Part shown: positions 57,326-64,000 of the stretch, piece by piece | Layout: each line of letters opens with the position of its first letter | Numbering within the stretch: the first letter of the stretch is position 1 | NCBI RefSeq assembly: GCF_007859865.1 | Contig: NZ_SJPI01000001.1 | Span: forward strand, 2,559,132-2,623,131 | DNA length: 64,000 bases | Reading direction: 5' to 3' | Origin: Rubripirellula amarantea | GTDB taxonomy: Bacteria; Planctomycetota; Planctomycetia; Pirellulales; Pirellulaceae | The notes under the pieces: model-generated | The model's input: only the letters and a program-made list of their open reading frames with translations | What the model was told of the DNA's origin: nothing | Databases searched by the model: none | Translations under genes and position numbers: made by a program

Positions 57326-59041
57326 ATGTCAGTGAATCGCTCGATGCTGAGCGCGGATATCGATCATGCCAACAGTTGGGTTGCGGCTGATCTTGTTCCC
57401 CGTGGTACCCACGAAATAACGCTCGATCGGATTGAACCGGTATCGCTTCCGATCAAGGTGGCACCGATTCAGGCGCGCGCAAACGGCTTTTTGTTTCCTG
57501 AAGCGAACCAGTGGCAGCCACCGGCAGCGCCGATTCAAACCGCTGAAGAGAAGCGGCAGATCAAGAAGCGATACAAAAAGCTTGCTCGGCATCGCGTTAA
57601 GCCACCACACGATGTCGTGAAGTTACAAGATCGCTTGTACTATTTGCTTCAACCGCCGTTGGATCTTTTGATCGGTAGCGGTCAGTTGAATTTTCCGTTC
57701 GAACCGTTCGCCTACCAACTCGATGGCATCGCGTTCCTGTTCCCTCGCTACGCTGCGGTCTTGGCCGACGAGATGGGCTTGGGCAAAACGATGCAAGCGA
57801 TTAGCACAATTCGCTTACTGTTGTGCAGTGGTGAAGCTCGCAGCATTCTGCTGATTTGTCCGAAGCCACTGGTCAGCAATTGGCTGAGAGAGTTCAGTGT
57901 TTGGGCGCCGGAAATTCCGGTCATGGCAATCGAAGGCAACCAAGCCAAACGTGAACTGGCTTGGCGAAGTCCCGAGGTTCCGGTCAAAGTTGCGAACTAC
58001 GAATTGCTAATGCGAGACAAAGAGGTGGTGCTCGAAAGCGGGCTTCACTTCGATCTTGTCGCGCTCGACGAAGCGCAGCGAATCAAGAATCGCAATAGCA
58101 CCACATCAGAGATCGTTCGCGCGATCCCGCGAACGCGATCATGGGCGTTGACCGGAACGCCGGTCGAGAACTCGCCGGATGATTTGGTCGGTATCTTTGA
58201 CTACTTGTCGCCCGGGTATTTGAAAACGGGAATGCCAATGCCTGACATGGCCAAACGGGCACGCGACTATATCCTTCGTCGCACCAAAGACATGGTGATG
58301 GATGACATGCCACCTAAGCTGTATCGCGATGCTGAGCTGGACCTCACTCCCGAACAATGGGCGACCTACGAGTCTGCCGAAAATGAGGGGGTCATTCGGC
58401 TGGAAGAACTAGAGCAAGATCTGACGATACAACACGTTTTTGAACTGGTGCTGCGTTTGAAACAGATCTGCAACTTTGATCCTTTGACCAGCAGCAGTAG
58501 CAAGCTCGAGCGGCTTGTTGCTGACATGGAAGAGGTCGCCGCGTCCGGTAAGAAGGCGATCGTGTTTAGCCAGTGGGTCAATTCGGTTGAGAAAATGCGT
58601 CCAGCGTTAGAGCCCTTCGGCCCGCTGGAGTATCACGGCAAGGTGCCGCACAAAAAGCGTGAAGGGGTCATCGACCAGTTCAAGAATGATCCTAATAGCA
58701 GTGTGATCTTGATGAGCTACGGTGCCGGCAGTGTGGGCTTGAATCTGCAGTTTTGCGAGTACGTGTTCTTGTTTGACCGATGGTGGAACCCGGCTATCGA
58801 AGACCAAGCGATCAACCGCGCGCATCGAATCGGTGCGAAGGGTGCGGTCACGGTCACTCGAATGATGGCGATGAATACCATCGAGCAACGAATCGCTGCG
58901 GTGCTAGATCAGAAACGCGAAATGTTCAACACCCTATTCTCGGACCAGGGTGGCACACCGGCTCACGGCGGCGGTTTGTCCCGTGATGAGATCTTCGGGC
59001 TCTTCGACTTGCGAGCACCATCGGGAAAGAAAGTAGCTTAG
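57326..59041 (+). CDS. SNF2-family DEAD/DEAH helicase-like ATPase
   Basis: 571 residues. N-terminal 110 residues not recognised, with a Lys-rich stretch at 76-92. RecA-like half 1: FAYQLDGIAFL (Q-motif-like), Walker A DEMGLGKT at 148-155, DEAQ at 248-251, and the SNF2-typical LTGTPVENSPDDL. Half 2: KKAIVFSQWVNSVEKM, GAGSVGLNLQFCEYVFLFDRWWNP and the motif VI run NRAHRIGAKG. SNF2 enzymes move along DNA and strip or move bound proteins. It is shorter than RapA and lacks SWIM or HARP-like parts that I can see. Confidence 0.92.
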   Translation: MSVNRSMLSADIDHANSWVAADLVPRGTHEITLDRIEPVSLPIKVAPIQARANGFLFPEANQWQPPAAPIQTAEEKRQIKKRYKKLARHRVKPPHDVVKLQDRLYYLLQPPLDLLIGSGQLNFPFEPFAYQLDGIAFLFPRYAAVLADEMGLGKTMQAISTIRLLLCSGEARSILLICPKPLVSNWLREFSVWAPEIPVMAIEGNQAKRELAWRSPEVPVKVANYELLMRDKEVVLESGLHFDLVALDEAQRIKNRNSTTSEIVRAIPRTRSWALTGTPVENSPDDLVGIFDYLSPGYLKTGMPMPDMAKRARDYILRRTKDMVMDDMPPKLYRDAELDLTPEQWATYESAENEGVIRLEELEQDLTIQHVFELVLRLKQICNFDPLTSSSSKLERLVADMEEVAASGKKAIVFSQWVNSVEKMRPALEPFGPLEYHGKVPHKKREGVIDQFKNDPNSSVILMSYGAGSVGLNLQFCEYVFLFDRWWNPAIEDQAINRAHRIGAKGAVTVTRMMAMNTIEQRIAAVLDQKREMFNTLFSDQGGTPAHGGGLSRDEIFGLFDLRAPSGKKVA

Positions 59042-59145
59042 CTTTTTTGCACCACCGGCTTTCGACATAAGCTCTAATAGGCGGCAACCAAGCGTACCTC
59101 GTGGGGTAGTGCTTCGTTGCTCCTTTTGCCAAGCGAAAAAATCTT

Positions 59146-59751
59146 ATGTCGTCTAATCCATCGCCTTACGCACCGACGAATCAATCACACGCATTGCCTC
59201 CGTTTCCGCAACTGGAAGAAGGGCGGCCGGTGGGGGTCACCGTTTTTGCGATACTGTCGCTTGTGTTCGGTGGCCTGGGCTTGTTAAGTCTTTTGTTTTC
59301 GGCCGGCATGTACGCAACGGGCGTCACCTTAGGCCAGCCTAACGCTGCTTTGGACCTTTTCCAGACCAACATGGTCTACAAGGTGTTTACGATTGTCGCG
59401 ATGGTCTTGGGGATCTTCTTTAGCATCGTTCAGGTCGTTGCGGGTATCGGTTTGCTCAAGATGTCTGAACTCGCTCGCAAGTGGACCCTGATCTACGCTG
59501 TGTATTCAATCATCGCCGCGGTTATCGCTAGCCTGATGAACCTGTTGTATCTCTTTCCCGCTATGAAAGAGCAAATGGCGACCCAAGTAGCCAATACGCC
59601 CGCCGGAGCTAGGGAATTTATGGAATTGAGTATGTACGCGGGAATGGTGGGCGGAATGATTTTTGCGCTCGCTTTGCCCACGGCCATCCTGTGGTACTTC
59701 AATCGTGCCACAATCAAGGCCAAGTTCGCTGCCGCGAATGCCGTCAGTTAA
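59146..59751 (+). CDS. Small integral membrane protein
   Basis: 201 residues with four hydrophobic segments (about 29-52, 75-100, 106-130, 165-188) after a Pro-rich start. No motif points to a transport or enzyme role. Ribosome site is poor. Stop overlaps a 13-bp duplication shared with the convergent gene. Confidence 0.72.
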   Translation: MSSNPSPYAPTNQSHALPPFPQLEEGRPVGVTVFAILSLVFGGLGLLSLLFSAGMYATGVTLGQPNAALDLFQTNMVYKVFTIVAMVLGIFFSIVQVVAGIGLLKMSELARKWTLIYAVYSIIAAVIASLMNLLYLFPAMKEQMATQVANTPAGAREFMELSMYAGMVGGMIFALALPTAILWYFNRATIKAKFAAANAVS

Positions 59752-59774
59752 ACCTGCAAACTAAACCTGCAAGC
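59749..59774. repeat. 13-bp duplication over two convergent stops
   Basis: TAAACCTGCAAAC then TAAACCTGCAAGC. The first copy starts with the stop of the + gene (59749-59751); the stop of the minus gene (59761-59763) spans the join. Confidence 0.75.
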
Positions 59775-61167
59775 AATGGCGGTTCGCCATGCTGATGCCG
59801 CTAACGATGGCGCCAACGATTCCCACAAATCCTTGATCCGTCCCGCATAAAAACACGTTGGGCAAGTGAGTTGTCCCGTCGAGTTGTTTGTCGGGCGCAC
59901 CATAGACGGCGCCGTTGTCGTGCCATGTGAAGCGACGAATGGTCTTCGGAGTGAACACGTCTGTGTCGATGACATAGGACCGAAAGTCCGGCATAAAACG
60001 CACCGCTGATTCGACCGCCGCATCGTACTGAATCACCTTCTCGGCGCGATACTTGTCTTCGCCTAGTTCGCTCCAACGGTCGTGGTTTGCTAACGTCGTG
60101 ATGCGGATGACTCCATCGGGAAGTTCTCCTTCATCGTCTTCGTAAACGTAGTTGTTGGGTGAACAAATCACGCCGGTACGCGCATCGCAGATTTGATCGT
60201 CGGGACGCTTCCAATGAAACGTCTCGCTGTCGTTGTAAAAGACGATCGTGCGATCAAAGTGAAAGTCGGACGGTTTTCGATCGAGAATCGAAATGGACTC
60301 GATGAACGAAAGTTTGCCTGCGCGAGCAACATCGACTGTGGTGATGTCGTCGCACATGCGAGCTGTTTCAATATTTCCAGCGGACGACAATATGCGGTCC
60401 CCGGTAAGTTCAGTGCCGTCATCGAGAACAACGCCAATGGCTTTACCGTTCTCGACATGAATCTTGGCAACGCCACTTCGAAGTTTCAGTTCGCCACCGA
60501 GGCCGCGAAACTTCTTCACTAGGTTCTTCAGGATCACTCGCACGCCCTTAAACGGACGTCCGAAACCTTCCAGGTAACAAGCGCGAAACATGATGCAGAA
60601 TTGCCCGAAGTCCATGTCGTCTTCACGGGCATTGCCGTACCACATCAACGGACAAATCAACATCTCGATCAACAGCGGATCGCTGATGTGCTCGGCCATC
60701 ACTTCGCGAGCGGATCGCATGAAGTTGGGGTCGCCACCATCCATGTCGCTGTAATCCAATAGCGATCCGCATAACGAGCGAAAGCCATCGACTTGGCCAG
60801 GGAAGCTCTTTGCGATTTCACTTTCGAGCAATTCAATGTCGTTGGTGAAGTCGAGTGAAACGCCGGGGAAACGAATGGACGAACCAATTTGTTCGGCAAG
60901 CTTGAAGTCTTCCCAAGAAAACCGCAGTTGGCGAATCAGCTTCGCGAGTGGACCTTTCTTGTCGCCTTTGCGAGCGAAGTTGGTCATCGCGTGCAGGCCT
61001 ACGTCGTAGTCACGTCCGCCCATGCGATAAAACGAATTGAGACCGCCGATGGTGTAGTGGCGTTCAAGGATGCAGACGCGTTGGTCGAAGTGAGCAAGCC
61101 GGATCCCAGCCGCCAATCCGCTCATTCCTGCCCCAATGATGATCGTGTCGTAGTGCGAATCGGTCAC
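59761..61167 (-). CDS. FAD-dependent oxidoreductase of the phytoene desaturase / carotenoid isomerase type
   Basis: 468 residues from a GTG at 61167. Dinucleotide-binding TIIIGAGMSGLAAGIRLA at about 8-25, ILERHYTIGGLNSFYR, then YDVGLHAMTNF, and the C-terminal FAD end FLCGTDQGFVGIVGAIVSG. This is the CrtI/CrtISO/RetSat group, acting on polyene lipids; pink planctomycetes make carotenoids, which fits, but no other carotenoid gene is present. Start is uncertain: upstream codons to 61353 are open but overlap nth. Confidence 0.85.
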   Translation of the reverse strand: MTDSHYDTIIIGAGMSGLAAGIRLAHFDQRVCILERHYTIGGLNSFYRMGGRDYDVGLHAMTNFARKGDKKGPLAKLIRQLRFSWEDFKLAEQIGSSIRFPGVSLDFTNDIELLESEIAKSFPGQVDGFRSLCGSLLDYSDMDGGDPNFMRSAREVMAEHISDPLLIEMLICPLMWYGNAREDDMDFGQFCIMFRACYLEGFGRPFKGVRVILKNLVKKFRGLGGELKLRSGVAKIHVENGKAIGVVLDDGTELTGDRILSSAGNIETARMCDDITTVDVARAGKLSFIESISILDRKPSDFHFDRTIVFYNDSETFHWKRPDDQICDARTGVICSPNNYVYEDDEGELPDGVIRITTLANHDRWSELGEDKYRAEKVIQYDAAVESAVRFMPDFRSYVIDTDVFTPKTIRRFTWHDNGAVYGAPDKQLDGTTHLPNVFLCGTDQGFVGIVGAIVSGISMANRHCLQV

Positions 61168-61298
61168 GGGATTTTCGGTAAGAAGCTTGGGCAGAAAGGA
61201 AAGAACATCTGTCGGCAGGATAGAAGATCGGCCAGGGCAAGGCAACGAGATGCCAATATCATGACGCAACGTGACGCATTTCGCTTCGCTTTTTTCAG

Positions 61299-61970
61299 CT
61301 AGGGCTTGTTCCAAACCACAGGCGATTTGCGGCGCGGGTATAGTTCCCTGCAAATCTCACATTTTCTGCCATCGCATGCCCGGGCCGTACAATGCTCGCG
61401 CCCATAGAAGATGATTTGTAGGTGCAGCTTATTCCAACTGTCTTCGGGGAAAAGCTTTTTTAGGTCGCGTTCGGTCTGAACAACGTTCTTGCCACTGGAA
61501 AGACCCCAGCGTTGGGCCAGTCGGTGGATGTGAGTGTCGACCGGAAAAGCGGGGATTCCGAATGCTTGGCTCATCACAACGCTGGCTGTTTTGTGGCCCA
61601 CTCCGGGTAGCTTTTCAAGTTCCTCGAACGACGCAGGGACCTTGCTGTCGTAGTCGTTGATTAGCATTTCCGACAGCCTCGCTAGACTCTTGGCCTTTTG
61701 CTTGGACAGTCCCAATGGCCGGATCAATTCAAGTATCTTTTCCTCGCCCAACTGTTTCATTCGCTGCGGATTGGGGGCGGCTTGAAACAGCGCGGGCGTG
61801 ATCTCGTTGACTTTCTTATCCGTACATTGGGCGCTCAATAGCACCGCGACCAACAGAGTGAAGTCGTCCGTGTGGTCCAGTGGAATGGGCGTCTCAGGAT
61901 ACAGTTCATTCAACCGGACGCGGACGTAGTCGGCTCGTTCTTGTTTTCTCACGTGGGTTCCTGCGGACAT
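61299..61970 (-). CDS. nth: Endonuclease III
   Basis: DNA glycosylase/AP lyase that removes oxidised pyrimidines. 223 residues. HhH motif LPGVGHKTAS with catalytic K127, catalytic D145 in VDTHIHRLAQRWGL. The C-terminal iron-sulfur loop has C194, C199, C204 and C207, a C-x4-C-x4-C-x2-C spacing instead of the C-x6-C-x2-C-x5-C of E. coli Nth. The FAD oxidoreductase gene follows on the same strand. Confidence 0.94.
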   Translation of the reverse strand: MSAGTHVRKQERADYVRVRLNELYPETPIPLDHTDDFTLLVAVLLSAQCTDKKVNEITPALFQAAPNPQRMKQLGEEKILELIRPLGLSKQKAKSLARLSEMLINDYDSKVPASFEELEKLPGVGHKTASVVMSQAFGIPAFPVDTHIHRLAQRWGLSSGKNVVQTERDLKKLFPEDSWNKLHLQIIFYGREHCTARACDGRKCEICRELYPRRKSPVVWNKP

Positions 61971-62122
61971 TCGATTAGGTCAGAAAAGCTTGGGAAAGTC
62001 GAGTTTCACAGGCATTTGCTAGTCGGCACCGCGAAATACTCAGCTTGGCCCCCGACGCCAGCCTGTTAAACTAAAGAATCTCGTTTTCCAAAGATCACAC
62101 TCACAACGGAGTTTTCCTGAGT

Positions 62123-62728
62123 ATGAAGAAAATCGTCGCTGGCCTTCTGGCTATTGTTTCCTCCTTCGGCCTCGTTGGTAGCGTCGAGGCACGCTCGCCC
62201 GAAGATGGTGAGGTCACCCACAAGGTTTACTTTGACGTCTCCATTGATGGCAAGGAGGCTGGCCGCATCACGATGGGCTTGTTTGGTAAAGACGTTCCGC
62301 AAACCGTCGAGAACTTTCGTGCATTGTGCACCGGCGAAGCTGGCAAAACGGACTCGGGTGTTCCGTTGCACTACAAAGGCAGCGTCTTTCATCGCGTGAT
62401 TCCCAACTTCATGTTGCAAGGTGGTGACTTTACCGCTGGCAACGGAACCGGCGGCGAAAGTATCTACGGTGAAAAGTTTGACGACGAAGCGTTCACGTTC
62501 GTTCACAACATGCCTGGCATCCTCAGCATGGCGAATGCCGGTCGTAATACCAACGGTTCGCAATTCTTTATCACCACAGTCCCAACGCCGCACCTCAACG
62601 GACGTCACGTCGTCTTTGGAAAAGTCATCGACGGCATGGCACTGGTCAAGAAGATTGAATCACTGGGGTCACAATCCGGTGCCACTCGCGCCAAGATCGT
62701 CATCGCTGATTGCGGTGAACTGAAGTAA
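62123..62728 (+). CDS. Secreted cyclophilin-type peptidyl-prolyl isomerase
   Basis: 201 residues. [20 protein letters not shown] then VEARS is a Sec signal peptide. Cyclophilin fold: [37 protein letters not shown] (catalytic Arg in FHR), [31 protein letters not shown]. Full family length. Likely periplasmic folding helper. A terminator follows 28 bases past the stop. Confidence 0.95.
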   Translation: MKKIVAGLLAIVSSFGLVGSVEARSPEDGEVTHKVYFDVSIDGKEAGRITMGLFGKDVPQTVENFRALCTGEAGKTDSGVPLHYKGSVFHRVIPNFMLQGGDFTAGNGTGGESIYGEKFDDEAFTFVHNMPGILSMANAGRNTNGSQFFITTVPTPHLNGRHVVFGKVIDGMALVKKIESLGSQSGATRAKIVIADCGELK

Positions 62729-62755
62729 GCCAAGAATTCAGTCTGACACTTTCTG

Positions 62756-62790
62756 AAGCCCGCATTGATCGATTCAGTGCGGGCTTTTTT
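62756..62790 (+). terminator. Intrinsic terminator of the cyclophilin gene
   Basis: AAGCCCGCA (62756-62764) pairs with TGCGGGCTT (62778-62786), 13-base loop, followed by TTTT. On the + strand just past the stop at 62728. Confidence 0.85.
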
Positions 62791-62870
62791 CGTCCAGAAT
62801 CGTTCACGCTCACTGATTTTTTGGATAAGCCTCGTTACTTCGGCGTCAAACAGTACCGTAGGGGTGCTCG

Positions 62871-62975
62871 GGACTTTGTGGCTCGGGCTTCTGACGCTCG
62901 AGCCTTTGACGCCCGGGACTTTGGCGCCCGGGACTTTGACGCCCGGGACTTTGGCGCCCGGGACTTTGGCGCTCG
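62871..62975. repeat. 15-bp tandem array, seven units
   Basis: Units of 15: GGACTTTGTGGCTCG, GGCTTCTGACGCTCG, AGCCTTTGACGCCCG, GGACTTTGGCGCCCG, GGACTTTGACGCCCG, GGACTTTGGCGCCCG, GGACTTTGGCGCTCG. The period is five codons, so frames on both strands stay open and spell repeats such as RDFGA; these are not taken as genes. It lies between the cyclophilin terminator and the next gene, and nothing else is seen in 62791-63092. Confidence 0.92.
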
Positions 62976-63092
62976 TTTGGCCTTCGTGGCTCACCGAGGC
63001 ATACCAGCTCGGGACGTCGGCTCGACGAAGATAAGTTACAATTGGCTCTGCTGTCCGCTATTTCGTTCTTCCCTGCCTCGCTCTGTTGGAAC

Positions 63093-64000
63093 ATGTTTGA
63101 CCCTTTGCACAAATGGCTCGGAATTCCACCCAGTGAGCAGCCTCCTCATCATTATCGACTATTGGGAGTCACTCTATTCGAGAGCGATCCCGATGTGATC
63201 GATAGCGCGGCAGATCGTCAGTTGTCTTTCCTGCATGAATTAACCGGTGGGGAACATGGTGAAGCAGCCGAACAGCTTTCCAATCAAGTTTCGTTGGCGC
63301 GGCTGTGTTTGCTCAATGCGGACAAGAAGGCTGCCTATGACGAAGTGCTCCGGCGACGTCGATCAAAGGAATCATCGAGTGAACTTGGTCCGCAGCCAAC
63401 TGCGGCATTGCAACCAACAATCCCGGTCAATCAACTCGCGGCGAAACAAGGCACTACCGGTCATCCCACGGGCGCCGCACCAACTGCACCAGTCCTGCGA
63501 CCGGGACCGGTTGAACCAAAGTCGCCCGTCCGTGTTCAATCACGCATCGCAGCAAATGCAAAACGCAGACGCAAGACGTCGTCCCCGTTTTGGATGATTT
63601 CGGCCATCGCTGGCATCATTGCAATCTTGATGATCTTCATGGCCGTTCGCGAAGGACATCTAAAGCTAGACTACTCGTGGATCACGGGAACTGCTGACCC
63701 CGAAGGTCCTTCGCCGGCCACGCAGCCTAGTGTCGCGGAAACCGATTCGGCCCCAAGTACCGTGCCTTCGATGGCTTCGAACACTCCCGTGGTCGCTGCG
63801 GCTCCAACAAGTCGCCAACCATCCGGCCAGCCGAACAACCGACCAACGCAGTCGCAGCGCAGCACCGATCGCGACGATGCCGATAACAACCGTGAAAGTA
63901 GCGGTGCTAAGGCTCCGGTGCCAAAGCAACGGTCGCTTGCCGATCTTTTGAAGCCACCTTCGCCCGAATTAGTTGCAGCCAAACCAAGCATCGTTCGCTC
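63093..64000 (+). CDS. J-domain-like N-terminus, single-pass membrane protein (partial)
   Basis: Open from ATG 63093 to the right edge, at least 302 codons. It begins MFDPLHKWLGIPPSEQPPHH then YRLLGV, a start I recall from many planctomycete proteins. The first 90 residues resemble a DnaJ-type J domain in layout (HYRLLGV, then LARLCLLNADKKAAYDEVL) but there is no HPD triplet, so it should not activate DnaK in the normal way. A Pro/Ala linker follows, a basic patch (AKRRRKTSS-like), one membrane segment at about 165-187, and a Ser/Thr/Pro-rich outer part. The C-terminus is outside the window. Confidence 0.85.
   Translation, partial: MFDPLHKWLGIPPSEQPPHHYRLLGVTLFESDPDVIDSAADRQLSFLHELTGGEHGEAAEQLSNQVSLARLCLLNADKKAAYDEVLRRRRSKESSSELGPQPTAALQPTIPVNQLAAKQGTTGHPTGAAPTAPVLRPGPVEPKSPVRVQSRIAANAKRRRKTSSPFWMISAIAGIIAILMIFMAVREGHLKLDYSWITGTADPEGPSPATQPSVAETDSAPSTVPSMASNTPVVAAAPTSRQPSGQPNNRPTQSQRSTDRDDADNNRESSGAKAPVPKQRSLADLLKPPSPELVAAKPSIVR

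Noticed and set aside
62871-62975. Possible CRISPR array
   Set aside because: Units are 15 bp and directly adjacent with no spacers; no cas genes in the window.
62821-63198. 125-codon + frame with RDFGA-type peptide repeats
   Set aside because: A 15-bp period keeps all frames open by chance; it also runs into the clear gene at 63093 in another frame.

Overview
The window looks like a chromosomal stretch from a planctomycete of the Pirellulaceae (Rhodopirellula-like). Signs are: a dockerin-type surface protein with the planctomycete N-terminal motif LEKRCLLAA, several protein families typical of that group (a DUF1598-like protein, MJ0042-type zinc-ribbon membrane proteins, the MFDPLHKWLG-type protein at the right edge), frequent GTG/TTG starts, and a 23S-5S rRNA unit with no 16S gene beside it. 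The species call is inference. No phage, transposase, integrase or CRISPR array is visible.

Layout. 1-14 kb: end of a possible FtsQ-like gene, recQ, a methyltransferase with a histone-H1-like tail, a secreted DUF1598-like protein, gnd, a large dockerin/beta-helix surface protein split by an in-frame TGA, a small hypothetical and a secreted thioredoxin-fold protein. 14-18.5 kb: tRNA-Ile(GAT) and tRNA-Ala(TGC) with their own terminator, a run of stem-loops, a sigma70-type promoter, 23S rRNA, 5S rRNA and a perfect terminator. 18.6-27.8 kb: FKBP, a seven-haem cytochrome with TPRs, then a glycosyltransferase / polytopic membrane protein / AsmA-like set with short or overlapping junctions. 27.8-35.7 kb: a BshB1-like deacetylase, inositol monophosphatase, aldo/keto reductase, a second glycosyltransferase, a zinc-ribbon membrane protein, a DUF4272 protein, HU and a small lipoprotein-like protein. 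35.7-42.9 kb: a flagellin-IN repeat protein, hemL, a zinc-ribbon protein and an RstA/RstB-like two-component pair. 43-48 kb: secreted Gfo/Idh/MocA oxidoreductase, PQQ-repeat protein, RbsD/FucU mutarotase and an M50-CBS protease. 48-53.5 kb: an orphan secretin, then citramalate synthase (cimA) behind a complete-looking transcription attenuator, and a lipoprotein FKBP. 53.7-64 kb: an LRR protein, 2-oxoacid dehydrogenase E2, a 207-residue protein coupled to a SNF2 helicase, a carotenoid-type FAD oxidoreductase, endonuclease III, a secreted cyclophilin and the start of a J-domain-like membrane protein.

The two strongest signals outside the genes are as follows. (1) The cimA leader: a promoter, a 23-codon Ile-rich leader peptide, a hairpin over its last codons and stop, then a terminator upstream of cimA. 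(2) A recurring class of short tandem arrays (period 8-17 bp, often 14-15) sitting on or just past stop codons at eight places. Most genes are ordinary housekeeping or envelope genes; no obvious multi-gene defence or secondary-metabolite system was seen.
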